Positions 34,018-42,119 of a stretch of DNA of 64,000 nucleotides are shown one piece after another; position 1 is the first letter of the stretch, and each line of letters begins with the position of its first letter. Under the pieces are notes generated by a model. That model was not told the DNA's origin. It did not search any database and worked only from the letters and a program-made list of their open reading frames with translations. Both the position numbers and the translations under genes were made by a program. This stretch comes from JBGSUZ01 sp964404895 (GTDB lineage Bacteria > Bacillota > Clostridia > Peptostreptococcales > Acidaminobacteraceae): positions 139,669-203,668 of the forward strand of contig CAYOLV010000006.1 in the NCBI GenBank assembly GCA_964404895.1. The letters are read 5' to 3'.

Positions 34018-34776
34018 TTATTTCTTAGGTTTTATAAAATCGACAATATTGATAATTCTTTGAATTTCATATTCTATCAGTGTATTTTGATCCTCTTGGA
34101 ACTTGCGGCGAACTTCGTTGATATTTCTCAACTCTTCAATGCGCTCTTGAAGTTCTCTCACAGACATTTCATTCTTCTTAACAATTTCCTCCGAAGTGTT
34201 TACTGTATTTTCCAATACTGTATTTAAAGAATCAATTCTTTGGAAAGCGTCTGTTAAAAGTTCTTCAATGCTAATACTCGACACACCTAAAATATTTAAA
34301 AGAGAGGTTCTTTTAATATCTACGGGTAAATTCTCTGGCAATGTTTTTAAGAAAATGTCTGCAATAAAGATAGACCGTTTAGTGTCTGCAGCCAATCTAG
34401 CATTTCTGTAAATTTCTTCAATTGAAAGCATCTTATTCTTCTCATATGCGCCAATCAAAACGTTAAGCTTGTCTTCAATTTCCATAGACGACTCTTCAGT
34501 ATACTTTACTTCTTCAGTAAACTGATTTACAGGTTCGTTGTTGATGTATGGCTTCTCTTCATACGTATCCATAGTTGGATTGATAAGATCTCTGTGGCTG
34601 AATGTCTCTGTCGCATCTGCTGGACTTTGTTCTTTCATCATAGCTTCGAACTCCGCATTTACCTCGTCGTCAGGATTTAAAAAATAATCCTCTGAATTGG
34701 ATGTTTCGTTTTCTGGATGCTCTTCTACTGCTTCTACTAAGCCAAGTTTTTCAAAAATTGATTTCTTTGAAGTCAC
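34018..34776 (-). CDS. Coiled-coil protein of unknown function
   Basis: I do not recognise the family. 252 residues, no membrane helix. The first 90 or so are acidic and probably disordered. A folded helical region (about 95-165) contains LNVLIGAYEKNKMLSIEEIY, and the C-terminal part (about 170-240) is predicted coiled coil (VRELQERIEELRNINEVRRK). The start is GTG with AGGAGGG seven bases upstream. It lies between the second HTH protein and the OmpA-domain protein, with gaps of 24-30 bases. Confidence 0.7.
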   Translation of the reverse strand: MTSKKSIFEKLGLVEAVEEHPENETSNSEDYFLNPDDEVNAEFEAMMKEQSPADATETFSHRDLINPTMDTYEEKPYINNEPVNQFTEEVKYTEESSMEIEDKLNVLIGAYEKNKMLSIEEIYRNARLAADTKRSIFIADIFLKTLPENLPVDIKRTSLLNILGVSSISIEELLTDAFQRIDSLNTVLENTVNTSEEIVKKNEMSVRELQERIEELRNINEVRRKFQEDQNTLIEYEIQRIINIVDFIKPKK

Positions 34777-34806
34777 GTTGAACCCTCCTAAAATTTTTCA
34801 TTTGTG

Positions 34807-35268
34807 CTAATCTTGCAAGCTTTTTATAAATCCTTCTAACGTCTCAATTCTCTTTTTATTTTTTGCAATGATTTCTTTATAGGCTTTTAACTGCTCTTCC
34901 TTTTGAGAAAGCATCTGGTACTTCATATTCATTTGATTGCCTAAAAATTCAAGCATTAACTCCATATCGTTCAAATTATCTTTTTTCGATTTCAAAGTTT
35001 GCTTTGAAAGATCTGCCATTCGGCTGTACTTTTCGCGCAACTTGGACTGATAAGCCTCAATCAATTCAGGGCTCAAGCTGTCATCTTTAATGACACCATT
35101 TTCAACCAATGACTTTTTAATCAAATCATATGCTTCTTCATCGATATAAGTAATGCCTTTAACTTTCTTAATATGACCCTTCAGCTCTTTTTTATAAAGT
35201 TCCATTTTCTTATAAATGGTCACTTTGCTTACACCTAACTGATTGGCCGCTTCAATAACTTTATACAA
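34807..35268 (-). CDS. Small HTH / coiled-coil DNA-binding protein (second paralogue)
   Basis: About 153 residues. The N terminus, YKVIEAANQLGVSKVTIYKK, is a MerR/Xis-like helix-turn-helix; a spacer contains ITYIDEEAYDLIKKSL, and a long charged coiled coil (about 80-150) follows. I use TTG at 35268 because GGGAGG lies seven bases away and the start then lines up exactly with that of the upstream paralogue (YKVKEAADQLGVSRV). An HTH followed by a coiled coil resembles the RacA layout, but no homology to RacA can be shown by eye. Confidence 0.75.
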   Translation of the reverse strand: MYKVIEAANQLGVSKVTIYKKMELYKKELKGHIKKVKGITYIDEEAYDLIKKSLVENGVIKDDSLSPELIEAYQSKLREKYSRMADLSKQTLKSKKDNLNDMELMLEFLGNQMNMKYQMLSQKEEQLKAYKEIIAKNKKRIETLEGFIKSLQD

Positions 35269-35291
35269 ACCTTTTCCTCCCTTCATAGGGA

Positions 35292-36032
35292 TTATCTTTT
35301 AAAGAATTTTCTAAAATTGCTTTTTTCTTCGTCGCTAACTTCAAGAGACTCCATAGCTGAATCATTCTCTAAAAATCTGTTTTTAACGATGATTTGCATT
35401 TTTCGTTCTAAATCTTCTAGCCAACGAATATCGTCTTTCATAATTTCATGGTAATGACGGAGGGCATCCTCTTTCATTTTGATTTCACTATCGAGTCCAA
35501 GAATTTTATTCCTTGTGGTGGTAATTTGTGACCTGATCTCTCGCAGCTTCAAATCGTAGGAATCTGACAAAATGGTTTCATCTTGAATTTCACTAAGCCA
35601 ATCACTTAAGGCATCATCCACTTGTTCAAATTCAGTATTATCTCTGCTATCTCTCCATCCTTGGGGATTTATATTTTCCTGAGTCTCCAGTTCTTCTCCC
35701 GACGCCACATCAAAATCTGTTTCAGTGGTATCAACGAATAATTCACCTTCGCTCTCAGCTAAATCTTTTGTATTTTGGGACTCATCGTTTTTGGGCAGTA
35801 CGCCATCGTCAATTTTTAAGTTCCCCTTCTGAAGATCTGTCTGTTCTAAGTTTGTCCCTTGATGGACAACCAATCTTTCTTTTAAAAATAGAAGACCTTC
35901 TTCAGAAATATATGTAATGCTATTCTTCTTTGTGACGAAGGGTTCAAAAATATCTCGCTGGCTTAAAAGTATTTCAAAAATCTCAACTCTTGAAACACCT
36001 AATTGGTCAGCTGCTTCTTTTACTTTATACAT
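35292..36032 (-). CDS. HTH / coiled-coil DNA-binding protein (first paralogue)
   Basis: About 246 residues. The HTH YKVKEAADQLGVSRVEIFEI is followed by a helical segment with ITYISEEGLLFLKERL, matching the paralogue downstream. A long acidic, low-complexity region (about 85-155) and a C-terminal coiled coil (about 165-235, including REIRSQITTTRNKILGLDSE) complete it. I prefer the ATG at 36032, with GGAG eight bases away, to the ATG at 36065. It is the first gene of the operon and its promoter (36112-36140) overlaps a DnaA box. Confidence 0.75.
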   Translation of the reverse strand: MYKVKEAADQLGVSRVEIFEILLSQRDIFEPFVTKKNSITYISEEGLLFLKERLVVHQGTNLEQTDLQKGNLKIDDGVLPKNDESQNTKDLAESEGELFVDTTETDFDVASGEELETQENINPQGWRDSRDNTEFEQVDDALSDWLSEIQDETILSDSYDLKLREIRSQITTTRNKILGLDSEIKMKEDALRHYHEIMKDDIRWLEDLERKMQIIVKNRFLENDSAMESLEVSDEEKSNFRKFFKR

Positions 36033-36111
36033 ATATTTCACTCCAGAAATCAGGAATTTTAACACCGTTTCTTGTCATTAAGGATTAAACTGCATAACTT
36101 GTACTTATTCA

Positions 36112-36140
36112 ATTATCCACATTTTCAGGTTGTTTGTCAA
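36112..36140 (-). promoter_or_regulatory. Promoter of the HTH/coiled-coil operon
   Basis: On the minus strand TTGACA and GATAAT are exactly 17 bases apart, about 80 bases before the ATG at 36032. A perfect DnaA box covers part of the -10 element. Confidence 0.75.
36113..36121 (+). promoter_or_regulatory. DnaA box overlapping the operon promoter
   Basis: TTATCCACA, a perfect match to the DnaA-box consensus, lies across the -10 hexamer (36112-36117). Binding of DnaA here would be expected to compete with RNA polymerase. Confidence 0.6.
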
Positions 36141-36156
36141 AAGCCATTTTGAAGCA

Positions 36157-36207
36157 AAAGTGTCCATAAAATAGACACTCTATAATTGTCTATTTTATGG
36201 ACACTTT
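36157..36207. repeat. 21-bp perfect inverted repeat with 9-base loop
   Basis: Two arms of 21 bases (36157-36177 and 36187-36207) are perfect reverse complements around CTCTATAAT. Each arm holds a shorter partial dyad, GTGTC...GACAC, so the element could be two operators facing each other. It lies between the HTH operon promoter and the end of the regulator gene. A long T run is absent on both strands, so it is a poor intrinsic terminator. Confidence 0.85.
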
Positions 36208-36256
36208 ATGTATTATAATCCCAAAATTCATTGCTTCAAAGAGGTAATGCCTGTAA

Positions 36257-37720
36257 TTATTTAGTATCAATACCATATTCAGCAATTTTCTTGTATAAGG
36301 TCGTTCGGGTAATTCCCAAAACTTCTGAGGTTTTTTTGATATTCCCGTTTTGAGTTTTCAACAATTGAACAATCAGTTCCTTCTCATGTTCTTTAAGTTT
36401 TTTCCTTTCACCTGAGTTGCTAACAGCTCTTAGAATGTAGTCAGGAAGTGCTGTGACGGGTACTAATGTATTCTCTGAATCTTGGTCAATCACGTAGTCT
36501 GCAATGTAGAGGAGTTCTGCATACTGTCTGACCCATTTATAGCCCGTTAACAGATTTAATGCCTCTTCACTTAAGGCCATTTGCCGATTGTAGCGCTCAG
36601 CACATATTTTTTCAAATTCAGTGTATAAATATGATTTAAACTGCTGCCCTACATCACCAAACGCAGGGATAACTAAGTTTACTTTTGATAACTTACTTTG
36701 TAAACCAAGATACATTTTCGGCAACTCTGTTAAAAGTTCACGTTGACATATTTCTATAAATATAATTGCTATATCACTTTTAAATAAACACTTATACGGT
36801 TTACTGTTAATTAACTTACTCTCTATGAATTGATTCGTTTTCTTCTGTATTTCCTGGGAAAACCATGCCATATTCTCTATGACTATCGTTCCGCTGAATG
36901 AACTCCCACTAGACAATAAGCCTTCTAATCGCCAACCATCTTGATTACATATATATTCAAAAGGTTGCTCTGCTCGCACACTCTTTTCATGAATTAAACT
37001 TGATAAAGAGTAACCCTCCCAAGAATCCGGAACAGTTAAAGATAGGATTGGGATTCTATTGACTATATTGTTGAATTGTTGAAAACAAGTTTTATAAACT
37101 TGTATATCCTTACGGAAAAAATACAGGTCCAGTGCGTACTGGCTACGGTCTCCTATTTCGTGCTGAAAAAGAGTTTCATAGGGATAAGATAAAACCTTAT
37201 TCAAAGCTTCATCATCTGCAAATTGAAGAGGGAGGACTATCCCCACGAATAGGTTTTGAAGTGGCATTCCTATCGTCACATAACCTTCGAGCGTCGTCGA
37301 ATAGTGTTCTAATCCGATGGAAATTCCTACTTTACCTGAATCGATACATGTTCCAACGCCATTGGTTCCAATCACAGCTTCTGAAAAATTAATTCCCGCA
37401 AACATTTGTGCCATTTGAACGCTTCCTGTATATGCGATAATATCATATTTTTCATCTATGAGAGCAATCCATATTTCACTCATAGTCAGGGCAGATATCT
37501 TTACCTGCTTACTAGGAATTCGCTTGCCAGACTTATTTAAAGAAGTCGTTTCAAAAGAGTGAGGGACATTTTTGTACTTACATCTTAACCAAGAAAACGC
37601 CAACTGATCTGAAATAAGCTCTCTCTTAATGACCCCTTTATCAAAAAAAATCGTCTTCGCTTCTTTGATATTTGGTTCATTCGTCCAGTAGTTAGATATT
37701 CTTAAGCCTTCCACACTCAT
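36257..37720 (-). CDS. AcoR-like transcriptional regulator with degenerate AAA+ domain
   Basis: 487 residues. An N-terminal GAF-type sensor (about 60-170) carries SEAVIGTNGVGTCIDSG, as in AcoR. The central part aligns by eye with a sigma-54 activator AAA+ domain (LIHEKSVRAEQPFEYICN corresponds to the region just after Walker A), but the P-loop lysine is missing, Walker B acidic residues are changed (TIVIENMAWF) and the GAFTGA loop is absent. A Fis-type HTH ends the protein (NIKKTSEVLGITRTTLYKKI). It probably regulates without sigma-54. Its ATG overlaps the stop of the deacetylase gene by four bases. Confidence 0.85.
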   Translation of the reverse strand: MSVEGLRISNYWTNEPNIKEAKTIFFDKGVIKRELISDQLAFSWLRCKYKNVPHSFETTSLNKSGKRIPSKQVKISALTMSEIWIALIDEKYDIIAYTGSVQMAQMFAGINFSEAVIGTNGVGTCIDSGKVGISIGLEHYSTTLEGYVTIGMPLQNLFVGIVLPLQFADDEALNKVLSYPYETLFQHEIGDRSQYALDLYFFRKDIQVYKTCFQQFNNIVNRIPILSLTVPDSWEGYSLSSLIHEKSVRAEQPFEYICNQDGWRLEGLLSSGSSFSGTIVIENMAWFSQEIQKKTNQFIESKLINSKPYKCLFKSDIAIIFIEICQRELLTELPKMYLGLQSKLSKVNLVIPAFGDVGQQFKSYLYTEFEKICAERYNRQMALSEEALNLLTGYKWVRQYAELLYIADYVIDQDSENTLVPVTALPDYILRAVSNSGERKKLKEHEKELIVQLLKTQNGNIKKTSEVLGITRTTLYKKIAEYGIDTK

Positions 37721-38415
37721 AAAAGTTCTCCCCCCAGGGTATCCGCAAGAGGAGGTGACAACAAATAAAGTGCTTCTGCAAAATCTGTTTTACATAGCAT
37801 GCCGAAGTAGGCGTCTCGCGTCATGACTTTTTCAATAAAACCATCATTAAGATAAGTTTCATGACTTTCTTTTGCCTTTATAAATTGTGAGCCATGTTGC
37901 TCTAGTGCTAATTTCTTCAAGTTGATGACACTGGTAATATCAATATATAAATTAGGTTGCTCCACATCATTGATATAGTACATAGCTGTTTTAAGGGGTC
38001 TGTGTGGTTCAGTTTCTTCAGATACAAAATGTTTGAGCCCTGCAGAATGTATACTTTCTTTAACAAGGCGGCTCCCAATTTCATGATCAGGGTGATAGTC
38101 CTTCATAAATGGATACAGAATCCAAGTTGGTTTATATTTTCGAATGCAATTAACGACAACACTAATTTGTTCAGAGGTGCAAGTCAAACCTCGGTCTGGT
38201 AAATTAAGACATATTCTCTCTGCATTAATTATTTCAGCAGCGCGTCTAGCTTCTTCTCTTCTAATTTCCGCAGTACCATTACTTCCCATTTCGCCAGCCG
38301 TTAAATCTACCATTAAAACGCTCTTTCCTGCCATTTTGCATTTTGCTAAAGTTCCAAAAATTCCAATTTCCAAATCATCTGGGTGAACCCCAACTGCCAT
38401 TATTTCGTAGTTCAT
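37717..38415 (-). CDS. PIG-L family deacetylase (BshB1-like)
   Basis: 232 residues. The zinc-binding motif of LmbE/PIG-L enzymes, VGVHPDDLEIG, is near the N terminus, with DLTAGEMGSNGT and the third ligand region DYHPDHE. The closest pattern is BshB1, the deacetylase of bacillithiol synthesis (GlcNAc-malate substrate), with HGSQF as in that family. bshA and bshC are not in this window. It shares a transcript with the regulator that follows. Confidence 0.85.
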   Translation of the reverse strand: MNYEIMAVGVHPDDLEIGIFGTLAKCKMAGKSVLMVDLTAGEMGSNGTAEIRREEARRAAEIINAERICLNLPDRGLTCTSEQISVVVNCIRKYKPTWILYPFMKDYHPDHEIGSRLVKESIHSAGLKHFVSEETEPHRPLKTAMYYINDVEQPNLYIDITSVINLKKLALEQHGSQFIKAKESHETYLNDGFIEKVMTRDAYFGMLCKTDFAEALYLLSPPLADTLGGELL

Positions 38416-38501
38416 GCCAAACGCCTCCTAAGGCTCTATAGGCCTCTATATTGATTTTTATGTCGTTTGTGATGCATTGATTAGCACGCGTTGTTTTTTC
38501 G

Positions 38502-39419
38502 TTATACAAGCGTTTCTGAGAGGCTGTTTTTCTCGTCAAAATATATCATTTTGATTTTATTTCCATTTATGTTAATTTCAGTCGGAGTGGTTCCAATAAT
38601 ATTTCCATCGGCATTTATTAATAATCTATCTTCTAACGCTATAACTTTAATAGATTTCCCTCTATACATTTCCACTGTTGGTTTAATGTTCACATGTGTT
38701 CCTTTAAATATAGATGGGAACAACATCAGCAATTTGGGTTTGCTCAATTTATTAACAACGCATAACTCTAAGAATCCGTCGTCAATTTCAGCATCAGGTG
38801 TCACCATCATGCCTCCCCCTATATACTTTCCATTTCCAACCGCAACCAATATGATTTCTCTTTTTAACTCTAAACCATCAATTGTTATGATGACTTTTTT
38901 TGCCTTATAGGTAGATAACGCTTTTAGGGTACTCAGCAGATAGGCAGAAGATCCTCTAATTTTTGACTTAATCCGATCCGTATCTAATATAATTTCTCCG
39001 TCGATTCCCATGCAGCAAACATTAATAAATCGTTGGCCATTGACCGTACATAAATCAACATCTTTTGTTTTACCAACAATAATGGTATCAAGCGCACGTT
39101 CTATATCCTTAGGCATATTTAAAACTCGCGCAAAGTCATTTCCTGTTCCCCCTGGAATCAAAGCTAGCGTTACAGCCTTTTCTATATTTATACCATTTAC
39201 CGCCTCAACTAAGGTACCATCTCCACCTACAGAAATTATGTCTGTATAGTGATTCTCACAACCCCACTGGGCTATTTCTGTGACGTTTCCCACTTTATTT
39301 GAAATCTTAATATCGTACTCAAGGATTTGTTTACTCATGTAATCATTAATGATTTTGATGAGTTCAGTCCCTTTCCCATGCCCTGCAACAGGGTTTATAA
39401 TAAATAATAGTTTTCTCAT
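38502..39419 (-). CDS. Diacylglycerol/lipid kinase family protein (YegS/DgkB-like)
   Basis: About 305 residues. The catalytic domain has FIINPVAGHGKG at the N terminus, SVGGDGTLVEAVNG (GGDGT signature) and LIPGGTGNDFARVL; the C-terminal beta domain includes NGKYIGGGMMVTPDAEIDDG. Such enzymes phosphorylate diacylglycerol or related lipids at the membrane. I choose the ATG at 39419 with GAGG five bases away; the in-frame ATG at 39449 overlaps a TATAAT that probably is the gene's -10 element (39448-39453). Confidence 0.9.
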   Translation of the reverse strand: MRKLLFIINPVAGHGKGTELIKIINDYMSKQILEYDIKISNKVGNVTEIAQWGCENHYTDIISVGGDGTLVEAVNGINIEKAVTLALIPGGTGNDFARVLNMPKDIERALDTIIVGKTKDVDLCTVNGQRFINVCCMGIDGEIILDTDRIKSKIRGSSAYLLSTLKALSTYKAKKVIITIDGLELKREIILVAVGNGKYIGGGMMVTPDAEIDDGFLELCVVNKLSKPKLLMLFPSIFKGTHVNIKPTVEMYRGKSIKVIALEDRLLINADGNIIGTTPTEININGNKIKMIYFDEKNSLSETLV

Positions 39420-39467
39420 ATCAACCTCATCACTTTCGACTATCTTCATTATATCAAATTTTTAGCA

Positions 39468-39494
39468 TAAAAAAAAAGCCATTTACATGGCTTT
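39468..39494 (-). terminator. Rho-independent terminator of parA-parB
   Basis: On the minus strand AAAGCCAT-GTAA-ATGGCTTT is followed by a run of T. It starts 18 bases after the parB stop codon. Confidence 0.88.
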
Positions 39495-39509
39495 GTTTCA
39501 CGTGAAACA
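39494..39509. promoter_or_regulatory. parS site 1
   Basis: TGTTTCACGTGAAACA, a perfect 16-base palindrome identical to the Firmicutes parS consensus, directly after the parB stop codon. Confidence 0.95.
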
Positions 39510-39511
39510 TC

Positions 39512-40381
39512 TTATTTTTTTAGCAAAGACATAATTCTATCAAACTCATCCAAGCCATAGAACTCAATTTCAATTTTACCCTTATTTGATTTGTGTTGTA
39601 TTTGAACCTTTGTTCCGTAAATATCTTTCAACTCATGTTCAAATTGCATTAATTCATAAGATTTACTCAAATTCTTCTGATTAGCATCTTTCTTCTTTTG
39701 ATCCTTTACAGGCTTAATTACAAGCTTCTCTAATTCTCTAACACTAATGCCCTTTTCAACAACTAAATCTGCCCATTTCTTTTGCAAAATAGGATCATCT
39801 TCTCTTAACAACACACGTCCGTGTCCACCACTGATAGTGCCTTCAAGAATTCTTGTCTGAATAGACGGATCCAATTTCAATAATCTGAGGGTATTTGTCA
39901 CATAAGATCTGCTTTTTCCAACCGCATCTGCCACTTCATCTTGTTTTAAACTAAACTTTTCGATTAATTGTTGGTAAGCTTGAGCTTCTTCTATATCTGT
40001 TAAGTCTTCTCTTTGAATATTTTCAATTAAAGACACTTGAGCTAGCTTTAAATCATCATATTTCTTAACAATTGCAGGTATTTTGTCTAAGCCAGCGGTT
40101 TTAGCAGCTCTCCAACGTCTCTCTCCAGCAATAATCATATAACCATTTTCACTTTGAGTAACTAAGATGGGCTGTACAACACCATGACTCTTAATGGAGT
40201 TTGCCAATGCTTGTATTGCTTCAGTGTCAAAATGTCTTCTAGGTTGATTACTATTCGCCTTAATTTCCTTAATTGAGAGTTCTAAAACTTCTCCCAAGGA
40301 GTGTTCAGACAAATTTAACTTATCCTCTTCAGGAATTAGCGCGCCTAAACCTTTACCGAGGCCTTTTCTCATTGGTTTCAT
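39512..40381 (-). CDS. parB: Chromosome-partitioning protein ParB (Spo0J)
   Basis: 289 residues. A KGLGKGLGALIP N terminus (the ParA-stimulating region type), NQPRRHFD and the CTPase motif GERRWRAAK, then an HTH (QDEVADAVGKSRSYVTNTLRLL) and a C-terminal dimerisation domain. It binds parS and spreads as a CTP-dependent clamp, loading SMC at the origin. The ATG at 40381 shares its A with the parA stop codon, and a perfect parS lies three bases after its own stop. Confidence 0.96.
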   Translation of the reverse strand: MKPMRKGLGKGLGALIPEEDKLNLSEHSLGEVLELSIKEIKANSNQPRRHFDTEAIQALANSIKSHGVVQPILVTQSENGYMIIAGERRWRAAKTAGLDKIPAIVKKYDDLKLAQVSLIENIQREDLTDIEEAQAYQQLIEKFSLKQDEVADAVGKSRSYVTNTLRLLKLDPSIQTRILEGTISGGHGRVLLREDDPILQKKWADLVVEKGISVRELEKLVIKPVKDQKKKDANQKNLSKSYELMQFEHELKDIYGTKVQIQHKSNKGKIEIEFYGLDEFDRIMSLLKK

Positions 40382-41157
40382 TATTTATTACCTCCATTTG
40401 AACGCTTATGGACTTCTTTAGCTAAATTTGAATAAGCAATTGCACCTTTTGAATTTCTGTCGTAAGCAATAACAGGCATGCCATAACTAGGCGCTTCTGC
40501 AACTCGTACATTTTTCGGTATCATTGTCTTATAAACCCGATCTTTAAAGTGTTTTTTGACTTCATCTACGACTAAGTTAGATAAATTAGTCCGCGAATCA
40601 AACATGGTGAGGAGAACACCTTCGATCTCTAAGTTGGGATTGAGGCTCTTTCTAATAAGTTGATAAGTATTTACAAGTTGACTCACCCCTTCTAAAGCAT
40701 AATATTCGCATTGAATAGGAATGATTACACTGTCTACTGCGACTAAGGAGTTTATTGTTAAAAGACCAAGGGAAGGAGGACAATCCACCATTATATAGTC
40801 ATATTCATCTCTGACTGCATCAATGATACGCTTAAGTCTAATTTCTCTATGATCTAATTCTATCATTTCTACTTCAGCTCCAGCTAGCTGGACATCTGAA
40901 GGGATAATATCTAAATTTTTATAAGGCGTTGGAATAATACAATCTCTAACGTTTGCTTCGCCTATAAGAGCATCATATATGTTGTACTCTATAGTACTTT
41001 TGTCTATACCCAATCCAGAAGTAGAATTTCCTTGAGGATCATTGTCTATAACTAGAACTTTTTTCTTTTGTGCAGCCAAAGCGGCGCTCAAGTTTACATT
41101 AGTTGTCGTCTTTCCTACGCCACCTTTTTGGTTAAAAACTGCAATTGCTTTTGCCAA
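40381..41157 (-). CDS. parA: Chromosome-partitioning ATPase ParA (Soj)
   Basis: About 258 residues. The deviant Walker A KGGVGKTTTNVNLSAAL is at about 10-26, with VIDNDPQGNSTSGLG after it and the Walker B-type DYIMVDCPPSLGLL. It is a dimer-forming DNA-binding ATPase. I start at TTG 41157: GGAGG lies eight bases ahead and the product then begins AKAIAVFNQKGG, the usual ParA N terminus; the upstream ATG at 41172 overlaps that ribosome site. A TATAAT (41203-41208, minus) is the probable -10. Confidence 0.95.
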   Translation of the reverse strand: MAKAIAVFNQKGGVGKTTTNVNLSAALAAQKKKVLVIDNDPQGNSTSGLGIDKSTIEYNIYDALIGEANVRDCIIPTPYKNLDIIPSDVQLAGAEVEMIELDHREIRLKRIIDAVRDEYDYIMVDCPPSLGLLTINSLVAVDSVIIPIQCEYYALEGVSQLVNTYQLIRKSLNPNLEIEGVLLTMFDSRTNLSNLVVDEVKKHFKDRVYKTMIPKNVRVAEAPSYGMPVIAYDRNSKGAIAYSNLAKEVHKRSNGGNK

Positions 41158-41264
41158 CAAAAACGCCTCCATTTACATGCGTATATTTTCTCACTTAAAT
41201 TCATTATATACTAAATTCATCATGAAAAAAGCTAATTATCAAAAACAATGCCGTTTTTTATGAA

Positions 41265-41280
41265 TGTTTCACGTGAAACA
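41265..41280. promoter_or_regulatory. parS site 2
   Basis: A second perfect TGTTTCACGTGAAACA, in the intergenic gap between noc and parA. Confidence 0.95.
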
Positions 41281-41281
41281 T

Positions 41282-41307
41282 AAAAAAAGACCCTTAATCT
41301 AGGGTCT
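41282..41307 (-). terminator. Rho-independent terminator after the noc-like gene
   Basis: On the minus strand AGACCCT-AGATTA-AGGGTCT is followed by TTTTTTT, adjacent to parS site 2. Confidence 0.9.
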
Positions 41308-41322
41308 CTTCTCAATTTTTAG

Positions 41323-42111
41323 TTATTTAACCTCTTTTGGTATTTTAACTACCACTTCAATATAGTTCCCTTTATCTTTTTCTGTATACTTAACATCTGC
41401 CCCAGTGTTTAAGATTGTCTCATAAGCTTGCTTTACAGTGTTGACGTAAATCTTGTAATTAATAGAGTACTTAATGCTTTGTCTCTTCTCTTCAGGTTGA
41501 TCATCCTCTACGAGAACACTTTCAATCAACTTTTCAGTTGCTTTAACATTCAATCCACTTTTAATGACCGCCTTCAACACATGACGAACATCTTCATCTG
41601 AATTCAACTTTAAAAGGGCTCTTCCATGCCTTTCGGTAAGCTCACTGCTAACAAGCAAATCAATAACATCATCAGGAAGAGACAAAATCCTCAACTTATT
41701 TGAGACGGTCGATTGCTTCTTGCCTACCCGATCAGCCAGTTCTTTTTGAGTCATTCCATGTTTTTCCAATAACGCTTGATAAGCTTCCGCCTCTTCAACA
41801 AAATTGAGGTCTTGTCTTTGTATATTTTCAATAAGGGCCAAGACAGCAGATTGTTCATCTGTGATAGTCGCCAAAATAGCTGGAATATGAGTCATTCCAA
41901 CAATTTTAGCTGCTCTAAATCGTCTTTCTCCGACAATAATTTCATAGTGATCTGCCACAGCTCTCACTGTAATCGGCTGGATTAAGCCCATGTGCTTAAT
42001 AGATTCCGCCAACTCCCCCAATTCTGTCTCGCTGAATATTTTTCTTGGCTGATAAGGATTTGCAACGACTTGGTGAATAGGTACTTGTATAATTTCAGAC
42101 TGTAAATGCAC
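41323..42111 (-). CDS. noc: ParB/Spo0J-family protein, Noc-like paralogue
   Basis: 262 residues with the same build as ParB: NPYQPRKIF, the CTPase motif GERRFRAAK, ENIQRQDLNFVEEAEAYQ, an HTH (QKELADRVGKKQSTVSNKLRIL) and a C-terminal dimer domain. Its place directly after rsmG is the usual place of noc in Firmicutes. Whether it acts as a nucleoid-occlusion factor or a second ParB on parS depends on its DNA specificity, which I cannot determine. The start is GTG with AGGTG five bases upstream. Confidence 0.82.
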   Translation of the reverse strand: MHLQSEIIQVPIHQVVANPYQPRKIFSETELGELAESIKHMGLIQPITVRAVADHYEIIVGERRFRAAKIVGMTHIPAILATITDEQSAVLALIENIQRQDLNFVEEAEAYQALLEKHGMTQKELADRVGKKQSTVSNKLRILSLPDDVIDLLVSSELTERHGRALLKLNSDEDVRHVLKAVIKSGLNVKATEKLIESVLVEDDQPEEKRQSIKYSINYKIYVNTVKQAYETILNTGADVKYTEKDKGNYIEVVVKIPKEVK

Positions 42112-42119
42112 TTAATCAC

